From Phycisphaerales bacterium (lineage in GTDB: Bacteria > Planctomycetota > Phycisphaerae > UBA1845): DNA of 64,000 bases. Made by a program: the position numbers and the translations under genes. The notes under the pieces are model-generated. The model did not search any database. It was not told where the DNA came from and saw nothing but the letters and a program-made list of their open reading frames with translations. Position 1 is the first letter of the stretch. Each line of letters opens with the position of its first letter. Location: contig JADZBE010000032.1 of NCBI GenBank assembly GCA_020852275.1, positions 1-64,000 of the forward strand. Reading direction: 5' to 3'. Shown piece by piece: positions 8,057 to 17,544 of the stretch.

Positions 8057-8367
8057 GCGGAAGCGGCCCTGGTTCGCATGGAGGGGGGGGCGCGGCGGCG
8101 ATCGGTGCTTCATCCGGCCCGTGTTCCGCCGCGGAGCGTCGGGCAATCCAATGCCGCTGCTCGGTTCCACCGCCCGGGTCGTTTGTCTGCTTCGGCCGCG
8201 CCGAGCGGCTTGGGGGTGACTATCATCGTTGCAGCGTGCCTCGGGGTGATCCGCGGTGCAGCGATCGCCGAGGAAGCGCCCTGCAGGCAGCGACCCGGAT
8301 GGCATGGACCCGCTGCGGGGCGGCTCGCCTTTTGGCCCGGCGATCCCTTTTTCGGACGATAACACCC
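8057..8367. other. Intergenic region, 311 bp, no feature seen
   Basis: The frame of the following sigma factor stays open from 8236, but the upstream residues are Arg/Ala-rich and without conservation I recognise. No promoter is obvious. Confidence 0.4.
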
Positions 8368-9117
8368 ATGCCGCAGGACCGTCCTGCAGATGCGATGAGT
8401 TCCGCCTTGAGCCAACCCGTGGGGCTCTCCCTGGTCATGCCGGCGCCGGACCCCCCGGCACCCACGGCCCCTGCTGGTGTGCGGAATCCGATGGCGGTTG
8501 CCGACTCGGCGACGGTAGCCCACACGGCCGCCGCAGCTCAGACGACTGCGGCGGCGCCCCCGGCCGCGGTGCAGCCGCGCGGCGTCTCCCGGCACGCGTG
8601 GATCGAGAAGATCATCTGCTCCGACGGGTCGGCCATTCTGCGGATGCTGTGGAAGCTCCTCGGCAACGAGCAGGACGTGCTGGATGCGTATCAGGATTGC
8701 TGGTGCTCGCTGGCGGCGCTGGCGCAGCCGGAAGGGCTTCGCAGCGCCCGTGCGTTCGCCTACCGCACGGCCACGAACATCGCCATCGAGATGATCCGTC
8801 GCAAGGCGCGTCGCCGCGACCACTGGGGAGACGTGGTGCAGAGCCGGACGCGCGAGACGCAGCCGGTCGAGGGCGGACGCGTCGATGGGTCGCCGGGCGA
8901 AGATCCTCGCGGCGGAGATTCTCCTGTGAATCTTCGCGGGGCGATTGCCCGGCTGCCGCAGCACTTGCAGAACGTGATCGTGCTGCGCGACCTGGGCAGG
9001 CTCAGCTACAAGGAAGTCGCAAGAATCCTCGGCATCGAGGGCGGCACGGCGCGCGTCTATCGCCGGCAGGCCGTCGTTCGGCTCGCCGAAATACTCCATG
9101 AAAGACCCGACCCATGA
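8368..9117 (+). CDS. ECF-type RNA polymerase sigma factor
   Basis: The protein has about 249 residues from the ATG at 8368; an ATG at 8395 is also possible, and neither has a strong ribosome site. The first 70 residues are an Ala/Pro-rich tail. Region 2 then reads ILRMLWKLLGNEQDVLDAYQDCWCSLAAL, with SARAFAYRTATNIAIEMIRRKARR as region 2.4. After a charged linker, region 4 reads AIARLPQHLQNVIVLRDLGRLSYKEVARILGIEGGTARVYRRQA, a complete helix-turn-helix. It overlaps the next gene by ATGA (9114-9117), a membrane protein with a zinc-binding anti-sigma motif, so the two form a regulatory pair. The trigger is unknown. Confidence 0.88.
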   Translation: MPQDRPADAMSSALSQPVGLSLVMPAPDPPAPTAPAGVRNPMAVADSATVAHTAAAAQTTAAAPPAAVQPRGVSRHAWIEKIICSDGSAILRMLWKLLGNEQDVLDAYQDCWCSLAALAQPEGLRSARAFAYRTATNIAIEMIRRKARRRDHWGDVVQSRTRETQPVEGGRVDGSPGEDPRGGDSPVNLRGAIARLPQHLQNVIVLRDLGRLSYKEVARILGIEGGTARVYRRQAVVRLAEILHERPDP

Positions 9118-9788
9118 ACTCCATGAATCTCCCGGATTCGATGGCGATGTGCCCCCGGCGCGGCTGGGTGCTCAGCGCGCTGGCGGATGACGAAGCGGAT
9201 GACCCGCAGGCGTATCCGCGCGCCCTCCATCTTCACCTGGCGGGCTGTCCTTCCTGTCGGCAAGCCGCGGATCGCCTGCTGGCGGTCACGGAGGATTTGC
9301 AGACGCTCAGCTTGGGCGAGGCGAGTGAATCGCTGGAATCCGAGGCCGAGTATCTGGCGTTCGCCGCCCTGCGCGACGGGCGCGGTCCCGTGGTCGTGTG
9401 CGACGCCGGCGACGCGATGGACGAGTTGCTCATCGACCATGAGGCGCTGCGGCGAAGGCGAAAAACGTGGGTGCTTCGCGTGCTGGCGGCGGCCGCGGTG
9501 CTGTTGTTCGCAGTGCTCTTTGGCAAGGCGTGGCAGACCGCGCTGAATGAGAATCGGCTCGCCTCGAAGCCGGCACCGGTGCCCTTCGGTGCGCCGGTTG
9601 CCGCGCCTGCGGAGGGCGACGCGGCGCTCGTCGGCGCGACGCCGAATGCAGCCGATCCCAACGCGCTGACACCGAGCGACGACAACGATTACGAAGGCGC
9701 GCTGGAGGGCAAGATCGACGCCGCGCAGCGCCCCATGCTGCCGCAGCGCGGCGCCGGCAACGCGATCCAGCCGCCGAACAAAGACTGA
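9114..9788 (+). CDS. Putative membrane anti-sigma factor (zf-HC2-like)
   Basis: The protein has 224 residues and its start overlaps the stop of the sigma gene, which implies translational coupling. Residues 39-48 (HLHLAGCPSC) hold the H-x3-C-x2-C zinc motif (His41, Cys45, Cys48) of ZAS-type anti-sigma domains. After a basic RRRRK, a transmembrane helix spans about residues 118-137 (VLRVLAAAAVLLFAVLFG). The outer part is a low-complexity Ala/Pro/Asn-rich tail of about 80 residues. It should bind the upstream sigma factor at the inner membrane and release it on a signal sensed outside. Confidence 0.8.
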   Translation: MNSMNLPDSMAMCPRRGWVLSALADDEADDPQAYPRALHLHLAGCPSCRQAADRLLAVTEDLQTLSLGEASESLESEAEYLAFAALRDGRGPVVVCDAGDAMDELLIDHEALRRRRKTWVLRVLAAAAVLLFAVLFGKAWQTALNENRLASKPAPVPFGAPVAAPAEGDAALVGATPNAADPNALTPSDDNDYEGALEGKIDAAQRPMLPQRGAGNAIQPPNKD

Positions 9789-10111
9789 ACGCTCGGCGCC
9801 GCGCGCGGCGGGTGGGCGTGGAGCCGCCGCTGCCGACGCGAGACGCGCACGACCGCAGCCGCATCACCCCTCGCCTCGACCCGGCGATTCCGTCAGACCG
9901 CGCCAACCCGGCGCGGGATTGGAAGGCAGGCGCCCGGCGACACTTTGGGGGCGATTGCCGCTCGCCAGGCAGCTGTTCGCATCAGGAGGATGCCCGCGCC
10001 ACGATGCGAGCCGCAGCCATCGGCTGCCTGGGGGGAGCGTCGCGGCGTCGGATGTAACCTCTTTCGGAGACTGCGGTTAGAGAAATATCAGAAAGTTATG
10101 AATTGCATCGC
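9789..10111. other. Region upstream of the rRNA promoter, no gene seen
   Basis: GC-rich sequence with an A/T-richer end (about 10078-10105) directly before the rRNA promoter, in the position of an UP element. No other feature was found. Confidence 0.4.
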
Positions 10112-10139
10112 TTGACAGGCTTCGGGGGGCGCGTAGTAT
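10112..10139 (+). promoter_or_regulatory. rRNA promoter, sigma-70 type
   Basis: A perfect -35 TTGACA at 10112-10117 and a -10 TAGTAT at 10134-10139, spaced by 16 bp. An A/T-rich stretch lies upstream. The 16S gene begins about 285 bases downstream. Confidence 0.85.
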
Positions 10140-10202
10140 AGCCCCTCCCGCCACCGGACGGCTGACGAGGCCGGCTGGGGGAGGGAGTTCTTTGACAAGT
10201 GA

Positions 10203-10216
10203 ACAGGTTTGTCGCC
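10203..10216 (+). other. 5' half of the 16S precursor processing stem
   Basis: ACAGGTTTGTCGCC at 10203-10216 is the exact complement of GGCGACAAACCTGT at 12066-12079, on the far side of the 16S gene. Such leader-trailer stems are the usual RNase III substrate. It follows a leader motif TTTGACAAGTGAAC typical of rRNA leaders. Confidence 0.8.
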
Positions 10217-10423
10217 GAGAGGGTGCGAGGCGCTTGGCAACCACGCTAATGGGTTGCGGGCGTCTTTGAAATCGCGGGTCGTCTCACAGACGAGTCCGCG
10301 TCTTCACGAGGCGGGGTCAGCCAGACCCCGTTTCAACTGCATTCTCATCGGCGTGTGAGAGTGTAGGCCAACGTTAACATCGAGCGCTCGTCTCGAAAGA
10401 GGCGGGCACAGGATGATAAAAAC

Positions 10424-11958
<1,535 letters not shown>

Positions 11959-12065
11959 CTAGGGGATATCCTGGAGGACCGTAGGCTTTTGGCCTTCGGT
12001 TTCTAACCGTCAGCGCAACTTCTGGTTGACTTCGGTCAACTTCGCCGGACCGAGAGGCTCCGGCG

Positions 12066-12079
12066 GGCGACAAACCTGT
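12066..12079 (+). other. 3' half of the 16S precursor processing stem
   Basis: GGCGACAAACCTGT, exact complement of 10203-10216. Smaller hairpins (GGTTGAC/GTCAAC and GCCGG/CCGGC) lie between the mature 3' end and this site. Confidence 0.8.
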
Positions 12080-12091
12080 CCTTGATATACG

Positions 12092-12129
12092 GCCCACGGC
12101 GCACATCCTTGTGCGCCGTGGGCTTTTTT
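12092..12129 (+). terminator. Intrinsic terminator of the 16S transcript
   Basis: A perfect 13-bp stem, GCCCACGGCGCAC with GTGCGCCGTGGGC, a six-base loop, and a run of six T at 12124-12129. It closes the transcription unit directly after the 16S gene. Confidence 0.93.
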
Positions 12130-12505
12130 GCGCTACTGGTGCAAGCCCCGCTTGGCAGGTTCGGAATCGCGAAACGTCAAGGTTCACCCTTCGCCTTCCA
12201 ATGACAGCACTCTCGACGAAGCGCTCGCTGCAGCGCTCAAGGATCCTCGTGTTCCAAAATTGTACGAAGCTGCGCTGCGAGCGTACGCGGCCGTCCTTGC
12301 AGGCTCGCCTGCGGGATCCGACGTCAAACGTTGGGATGTCGCCTTCGCGGAACTTCTGTCCAGAAGGCTCGCCCTGCGGTCGACTCCACTTCAGCCCGAC
12401 GCGCGGAACACGTCTCAAGCGCCCGCCGCCGAGGCTCCTGGATTTCCGCTTGGCAGGAGCAGGGGCGATCTGCTCTCAGATCGAATCATCCGGGAACGGC
12501 GCTAA
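12128..12505 (+). CDS. Small hypothetical ORF before a PIN toxin, possible antitoxin partner (weak)
   Basis: The 125-codon frame begins inside the T-run of the rRNA terminator, so its first part cannot be right; a true start, if any, is further in. The central part (STLDEALAAALKDPRVPKLYEAALRAYAAVLA) looks helical and protein-like, and a basic end (ELLSRRLALR) follows. It ends six bases before the PIN gene, the place of an antitoxin. I recognise no DNA-binding fold. It could be a decayed antitoxin or no gene at all. Confidence 0.3.
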   Translation: MRYWCKPRLAGSESRNVKVHPSPSNDSTLDEALAAALKDPRVPKLYEAALRAYAAVLAGSPAGSDVKRWDVAFAELLSRRLALRSTPLQPDARNTSQAPAAEAPGFPLGRSRGDLLSDRIIRERR

Positions 12506-12511
12506 CCCCTT

Positions 12512-12961
12512 ATGTCGCGGTTCTCTTTCGAATCGTCGGCGCTGGCCAAACGCTGCCTCGAGGAGCCAGGCACCGCTCGCGTCCTGGAGGTGATTCGAAG
12601 CGAGCACCGAGTGATGGCCTCGCGGCTTTCGATGGTCGAGGTGGCCTCCGCAGCCGTACGCCACGCTCGCGAGGGTCTGATCCCCGAGGAGGTTCTTGAG
12701 GCCATCCTGCTTGCTTTGGAGGGAGATTTCCGAAGCGTATTCGAAGTCAAGCCGTTGGAAGCCGCGATCCTCGGACGCGCCGTGGACATCGTGCGTGCTC
12801 ACGCCCTGCGCGCGGCCGATGCGATTCAACTGGCGACCGCTCTGCATTGCGCGGGCAAGCTTGCCCTGCGGGCGGATCTGGTGCTCGTCTCCGCCGACCA
12901 GGAGCTGAACGACGCCGCAAGCGAAGAAGGGCTGACCGTCCTGGACCCGTGCCGGGCGTGA
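12512..12961 (+). CDS. VapC-like PIN-domain ribonuclease toxin
   Basis: The protein has 149 residues, the normal PIN length. The acidic metal-binding set is recognisable: Glu7 in FSFESSALAKRCLEEPGT (the family normally has Asp here), Glu43 in RLSMVEVASAA, Asp103 in LRAADAIQLATAL and Asp129 in LVSADQELNDAA. PIN toxins of this group cleave tRNA or rRNA and are held inactive by a VapB-type partner. The only upstream candidate is the doubtful frame ending at 12505. The Asp-to-Glu change and the lack of a clear antitoxin suggest that the module may be decaying. Confidence 0.75.
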   Translation: MSRFSFESSALAKRCLEEPGTARVLEVIRSEHRVMASRLSMVEVASAAVRHAREGLIPEEVLEAILLALEGDFRSVFEVKPLEAAILGRAVDIVRAHALRAADAIQLATALHCAGKLALRADLVLVSADQELNDAASEEGLTVLDPCRA

Positions 12962-13144
12962 GGCACGATCCACCGGCACGCCGGCCTATTCAGGTCGGCG
13001 CGAACTCGTTGGGTTAACTCGACCGACTCAGGCCAGGCGGGAAACCCGCCGTCCTTTGCGGGCGCTGCCCTGAAACGCATACAGCGCGACACGTCCAGTT
13101 CGGTCTGCTGGTTCGCGTCGCGGTGGCATGAAACACCCGGGCGG

Positions 13145-13429
13145 TCATGGCGAAGGCTCCGGATCGGGCAGAGGCTGACTGACGAGCGGCGCAAGTTGTT
13201 GCACGAGCCGGGGAACTTCCACCCTCGCCACGCGCTGGAGGCAGTCGTGCACCGACGCGAAGTACCCATGGGAGATGACGTTTCGCTGCCGGATGATCTC
13301 GCGCCAAGGGATGTCCGGGTGCCCGGCCTTGAACGTATCGGAGAGCTTGCGGGCGGCCTCGCCGATCACGCCGATGCGTCGCTCGACAGCCAGGCGCTGT
13401 CGGCGCGGCCCGGGGCAAATTGTATGCAT
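13145..13429 (-). pseudogene. Truncated HepT-like (DUF86, HEPN family) toxin
   Basis: The 94 residues match the C-terminal two thirds of HepT: LAVERRIGVIGEAARKLSDTF, then PDIPWREIIRQRNVISHGYF. The catalytic RX4HXY motif of HEPN RNases is complete (Arg49, His54, Tyr56). The N-terminal helix of about 35-40 residues is missing; the sequence before AVERR (MHTICPGPRRQR) does not look like the family. No MntA nucleotidyltransferase partner lies nearby; the gene upstream is the end of a subtilase. Probably an orphan remnant, although the active site is kept. Confidence 0.65.
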
Positions 13430-13555
13430 GGCCGCCGAAGTGGTGGAGCGTGTTGCAGTCCTTGTTCAGTTGCGAGGCATCGTGTCGGTTCGTCGCGCCG
13501 CACGACGTCCTTGTTGGCGCTTCGGGTTCCGGATGCGCGCCCTGCAGTTGCACGA

Positions 13556-13622
13556 GGGGCCCCTCACTTGCGTGAGGGGTTCTTATTTCGCGCATCGTGC
13601 ATCGTGCATCGTGCATCTTGCA
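13556..13622. repeat. 'CCTCACTTGCGTGAGG' palindrome followed by GTGCATC tandem repeats
   Basis: CCCCTCACTTGCGTGAGGGG at 13560-13579 is a palindrome followed by TTCTTATTTCGCG, then four tandem heptamers (GCATCGT type) to 13622. The palindrome family recurs at 17305-17371, 27270-27305, 37366-37455 and 56550-56590. Confidence 0.75.
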
Positions 13623-13668
13623 CTCGCTGCTGCGCGTTCGCCATCGCCGCCGCTTCGCGTTCGGAACG

Positions 13669-15303
13669 TTACGGACAGTCCACCACGATGGCGTCCTTGC
13701 ATCCGGCCGGCACGTCGAGGGTGATGGTCTGGGCGCCCGTCAGGCCGGTGCGGACGAGCTTGGCTTTTTGACCCAGCGAGCCGCGGTCCAGCGGGGCGCG
13801 GAAGCTGACGCCGTTGACCCCGAAGACGACGGCGTCGCCGGAGTAGGCGCCGTCCACCATCTTGAGGATGATCTTCAGTTCGCCGCCGGAGCAGGAGGCC
13901 TTGAACTTGTTGATCTGGTCGCAGGGAATCGGCGCGCCGCTGACGTCGGGATCCACCGCGGCGGCGGCGAGGTCGATGCGCCCATATCCGTAGATGATGT
14001 CGAACCCTGGATCGCCGAGATCGAGGGCGGTGCGGCGGAGGACATCCGTAACCTGATCGACGGTCAGGGCGGGGTTGAGCGTGTAGAGGATCGCCGCGGC
14101 GCCGGCCACGTGCGGCGACGCCATCGACGTTCCGGTGATGGTCGCATACGGGTCCGAGCCGGAGATGTAGGTGGAAAGGATGTCCACGCCCGGCGCGCCG
14201 ACGTCGAGATAGTCGCCGCGGTTGGAGCTGGCGTAGCGGTTGTCGTTGCGGTTGGTGGCCATGACGGCGATCACGGAGTCGTAGGCGGCGGGATAGTAGG
14301 GGTCGAACGATCCGCCGTTGCCGCAGGCGGCAACGAAGGTGACGCCGTTCTCGTACGCGTATTGGGAGGCCTCGGCCATGCCCTGCGTTCCGCCGTACCC
14401 GCCGCCGGAGTAGTTGATGACATGGGCGCCATTGTCCACGGCGTAGTACACGGCCAGCTCGATCGCCTCCCACGTTCCGTTGCCGGCGTCGCTGAAGACT
14501 TTAAGCGGCATGACGGTGACGTTTCCGGCGACGCCGGCGATGCCCAGCCCGTTGGACAGGCGGGCGGCGGCGATGCCGGTGACGTGCGTGCCGTGCCCCT
14601 GTCCGTCGAAGGGGAGCTTGTCGCTGTAGTAGAAGTCCCAGCCGGTCGTGTCGTCCACGAAGCCGTTGCCGTCGTCGTCCACGTCGTTGTTGGGGATTTC
14701 GTCCGCATTGCGCCAGACGAGGTTCTCCTGCAAGTCTTCATGCAGGAAATTGAGTCCGGTGTCGGCCACCGCGAGGACGACGTGGTTGCTGCCGCCCGCG
14801 GTGAGATTCCAGACGGTTTCGCAGCCGATCTTCGCCGGGCCGTACTGCGAGCCGTAAAGCGCGTCGCTGGGCGCAAGCGCCATTTCGGTGATGCCGTTCG
14901 GCTCGGCCCAGACGACGCCGGGGAGCTGCGAGATTCGCTTCGCGACTTCGACGACGTCCGCGGCGGGATCGACGAAGACTTTGCGGCGAAGAGCGAGCGG
15001 ATGCGCGCCGGCGCGGACCTTCGCACTCCTCCCGGCAGCTCCGACCGCGTGAACAGGATACTCGACCCATTCCTGGATTTCGGGCACGGATGCGGCGATT
15101 GATGTCAAACCCGCGGGCGTGGGCACGCCGCTGAGGCGGACGAGCACTTCGCCCGGAATCGGCTGGAATGCATGAGCTTGAGGCGGCGCGCCGCGGCGGA
15201 TGCGCGCGTCGCCGTTTTCGGAAGGCGCTGGCGATGCCGACAGCACCGTGGACGCGGACACGAACGTCAACAAGGCCGCCGCCAACGTAATGCGCTTCAA
15301 CAT
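13669..15303 (-). CDS. Secreted subtilisin-like serine protease (S8)
   Basis: The start at 15303 has AGGAGGGG a few bases upstream; the frame runs open 120 codons further but without a better start. The protein has 544 residues, with a signal peptide (residues 1-22). The propeptide-like region to about 140 contains GEVLVRLSG. The peptidase domain has the full triad: Asp181 (AVADTGLN), His237 (GQGHGTHVTG) and Ser393 (GTSMASPHVAGAA). Residues 461-544 are a separate C-terminal domain that begins CDQINKFKASCSGG and ends in a Cys-containing strand. The same domain ends the second subtilase at 32652-34763. The gene lies alone and is likely exported to the cell surface or medium. Confidence 0.9.
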   Translation of the reverse strand: MLKRITLAAALLTFVSASTVLSASPAPSENGDARIRRGAPPQAHAFQPIPGEVLVRLSGVPTPAGLTSIAASVPEIQEWVEYPVHAVGAAGRSAKVRAGAHPLALRRKVFVDPAADVVEVAKRISQLPGVVWAEPNGITEMALAPSDALYGSQYGPAKIGCETVWNLTAGGSNHVVLAVADTGLNFLHEDLQENLVWRNADEIPNNDVDDDGNGFVDDTTGWDFYYSDKLPFDGQGHGTHVTGIAAARLSNGLGIAGVAGNVTVMPLKVFSDAGNGTWEAIELAVYYAVDNGAHVINYSGGGYGGTQGMAEASQYAYENGVTFVAACGNGGSFDPYYPAAYDSVIAVMATNRNDNRYASSNRGDYLDVGAPGVDILSTYISGSDPYATITGTSMASPHVAGAAAILYTLNPALTVDQVTDVLRRTALDLGDPGFDIIYGYGRIDLAAAAVDPDVSGAPIPCDQINKFKASCSGGELKIILKMVDGAYSGDAVVFGVNGVSFRAPLDRGSLGQKAKLVRTGLTGAQTITLDVPAGCKDAIVVDCP

Positions 15304-15862
15304 GAAACCCCTCCTGCTCGCAAGTGCCAAGACCGGCACAGGCCGGAAACCTGCGCCACACCCTGAATCTGAACCGGAAGCCCGCGACCGGCCAAGGGTC
15401 CATGATCGGCGCGGACTCGCCCTCAGGCCGGTCAACGATGAAGCCCCCCGGTGCCCCCCCGATGTCACATCATAGGCGCGACCCGACCCCCGGGAACAGG
15501 CCCGATATTGCCCGGTGACCGGGTGGCGCGCCGGGATTCGGAACGATCCGGTTGGCAGAAACACGTTGATATGGGCCTTGCAACACTCTTTAGCCGAGCC
15601 GCGCCCGTCAGAGCCGCGCCCGTCAGGAAGCGTTTCTTCGGAATTCGGTGGCGGGCGAGGCACCTTTCCCTGACAGTCCCGACTCGAATGGGGAGAGTTC
15701 GCTCCCTTACGGTTGCGGCTCGGGGCGGAGGGTTCGCTCCCTGACGCTTGCGGCTCGGATCGAAGGGTTCGCTCCCTTGCGCTTGCGGCTCGGGGCGGAG
15801 GGCACCGTTGCTCACGGGCGCGGGCGTCGAGAAATGTGGCACGGCCCTCGTGTGTCAGCCGG
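15304..15862. repeat. Intergenic cluster of 'GAGCCGC...CGTCAGGGAGCG' repeats in both orientations
   Basis: Plus-orientation copies lie at 15594-15633 (GAGCCGCGCCCGTCA twice, then GGAAGCG). Three or four minus-orientation copies, read as TTCGCTCCCT-N-TTGCGGCTC, lie at 15690-15805. The same family occurs at 56396-56477. Nothing gene-like was found in these 559 bases. Confidence 0.75.
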
Positions 15863-17296
15863 CTACTCCTGCACGGCCGTCGAGTCGATGTTGAACGCCA
15901 GTCTGGCGAAGACGGGATGTTGGAAGCTCCACGACTGGCGCGCGTGTTCGAGGAGGGTTTTCACGCGCGGCGAAGCGACGCCCTCAAACCGCAGCTTGCC
16001 GTTGCACACGATGCGGACAGGCTTGGAGAAGTCGATCAGCCCGTCCGTCAGCAGGACCTCGATTCGCTCGCAGCGCGACGCTTCGATCGTGATCGTCTGG
16101 TCGTCGATCCTGCCGGACAGGCTGCCGAGCTTCGACTTGAGGACTTCGATGGCGAAGTCGTCGCGGTCCACGCCGGGCGCGGGGAGCACGGAGATCTGCG
16201 GATGCGTCCAGACCTCGCCCATGAATCGCGCGGGCCTCAACCAGGCACTGCGTCCCTGCTCGATCGTGCGAAAGAGCTGCGAGACGGATTTGGAAGGAAC
16301 CGCGCGGCGCGACGACAGCGCGACCCGCAGATCGTCCGTCGAAAGCATTTCGACGCTGCCGCGCTCGTCCGCAGCCAGCTCTCTCGACGTGAACGCAAAG
16401 CCCGCGCCGGGCGCCCATTCCGCCAAGGCGCGGCTGTGCGCCGCCACGGCCGTATCGCGCGTCACGAGGATGCCCTCCGACGAGGGGGTTGCATCCGGAA
16501 GCTCGGCGCTCTTGCGCCACGTGGCGAGGATCGGCAAACCCCGCAGGTTCTCGAACAACATCGGCAAAAGCTGCGGCGCGAGGGGCACGCGCGGATATCC
16601 GTCTTCCACAAGAAGTCCCGCGATCTCGCGCGGGTGCGCGAACGCCCACTGCCAGGCCGTGTCGCCGCCGGGGCCGTTGCCGAAGAGATACACGCGGTCT
16701 TCGTCGATGTGGTATCGTCGCCGCACTTCCGTGAGCCAGCGTTCAACGACGGCGGTTTCCTCGATGGAAGAGAAGAAAGTGGTCTCCGGGATACGCTCCG
16801 GTGCGATGATGACGGCCGGCGGGTCGGTGAGTTCGGCAAGCTGCTGCCGAGGCATCGTCGCGCAGACGGCGATGCCCATCTCGTTGTGGAGACTTATGAT
16901 AAGCGGATGCGCCTGCAGCGGGTCGTAGCCGCGGGGGAGCAGGACGCTGCATTCCAGAGGCGCGTCGCGCCCGACGTCGAACGAGACGAGCGGGAGCACT
17001 TCGGCTGGGTCCACCGGCTTCCACAGGTGCAGCGTCGGCAGTGCCGCCGCGACTTTGCGAACGTCGCCGCTCGCAGCGGTTTCGATCTTGGCCAGGGCTT
17101 CCCTGCGCTCTTCGGCTTGGGGGGTCTGGAAGTACGCCGTCAGCGCTTCCTGCACAGGCGACAGGGCGGAGTCGCCCTCCTGAGCGCGAACCGGGAGGCA
17201 CAGGAGCAGCGCGACCAAGGCCGCGCTCGTCATCACCGGCCACGGCGTCGTCGAGCGTCGGGTCGCAAGCGAGGCGGCGCAGAGGCGATCGGGCAT
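15863..17296 (-). CDS. Secreted alpha/beta hydrolase-fold protein (PHB-depolymerase/esterase-like) with altered nucleophile elbow
   Basis: I take the ATG at 17296; codons further upstream are made of a dispersed repeat. The protein has about 477 residues. A hydrophobic segment (VMTSAALVALLLCLPVRAQ) is the signal peptide. The hydrolase core is visible: LECSVLLPRGYDP, HPLIISLHNEMG, APERIPETTF, then VYLFGNGPGGDTAWQWAFAHP. This last block aligns with the 'GHSMGGDxxW' elbow of planctomycete esterases, but the Ser place is Gly208 and the next residue is Pro. Unless another residue serves, the enzyme is inactive and may be a binding protein. The C-terminal 120 residues contain a beta-rich domain (DDQTITIEASRCERIEVLL). 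Confidence 0.75.
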   Translation of the reverse strand: MPDRLCAASLATRRSTTPWPVMTSAALVALLLCLPVRAQEGDSALSPVQEALTAYFQTPQAEERREALAKIETAASGDVRKVAAALPTLHLWKPVDPAEVLPLVSFDVGRDAPLECSVLLPRGYDPLQAHPLIISLHNEMGIAVCATMPRQQLAELTDPPAVIIAPERIPETTFFSSIEETAVVERWLTEVRRRYHIDEDRVYLFGNGPGGDTAWQWAFAHPREIAGLLVEDGYPRVPLAPQLLPMLFENLRGLPILATWRKSAELPDATPSSEGILVTRDTAVAAHSRALAEWAPGAGFAFTSRELAADERGSVEMLSTDDLRVALSSRRAVPSKSVSQLFRTIEQGRSAWLRPARFMGEVWTHPQISVLPAPGVDRDDFAIEVLKSKLGSLSGRIDDQTITIEASRCERIEVLLTDGLIDFSKPVRIVCNGKLRFEGVASPRVKTLLEHARQSWSFQHPVFARLAFNIDSTAVQE

Positions 17297-17304
17297 CGTG
17301 CGGA

Positions 17305-17371
17305 AAGGTCCCTCGCTTGCGCTACGGGTTCTGAGGCAGGGGCTTTCACTTGCGTGCCGGCTTCTGGCGTT
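17305..17371. repeat. Dispersed 'CCCTCGCTTGCGCTACGGGTTCTGA' type repeats, two copies
   Basis: TCCCTCGCTTGCGCTACGGG at 17308-17327 and a diverged copy (TTTCACTTGCGTGCCGGCTT) after it. They extend the open frame of the minus-strand hydrolase but are not part of its conserved sequence. Confidence 0.65.
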
Positions 17372-17472
17372 TACGCGTTTCTGCATGCGCCTGCCCTTCG
17401 TCGAGCGCTTGTCCCTTGTCATGCGCGTGCCCCTCGTTGCGCCTTGTTATACAATCCCCGGCTTTCCGGGTC

Positions 17473-17544
17473 GCGTGGAAGGTGAGGCATGACCTTGCGT
17501 GGAGGTTGAGGCGTGGCCTTGCTTGGAGGGTGAGGCATGGCCGT
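17473..17544 (+). repeat. Three tandem 24-bp units, each with a ribosome site and a start codon, leading into moeA
   Basis: Units at 17473-17496, 17497-17520 and 17521-17544 differ at a few places. Each reads TGGAGG-type ribosome site, then TGAGGC, then ATG, GTG or ATG. The three starts (17489, 17513, 17537) are in one frame. The first two give six-codon cistrons, MTLRGG-stop and MALLGG-stop, and the third is the moeA start. Each stop codon TGA is followed by GGC and the next start. This looks like a duplicated translation-initiation region that could couple or tune moeA expression. Confidence 0.8.

Noticed and set aside
13597..15102. Long plus-strand frame antisense to the subtilase
   Set aside because: It mirrors the codon pattern of the minus-strand gene (Asp/Val/Gly-rich), has no ribosome site and no domain. 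The minus strand encodes a complete S8 triad.
13669..15663. Longer N-terminus of the first subtilase
   Set aside because: The frame is open to 15663, but the extra 120 residues overlap dispersed repeats, and a strong AGGAGGGG site with signal peptide marks 15303 as the start.
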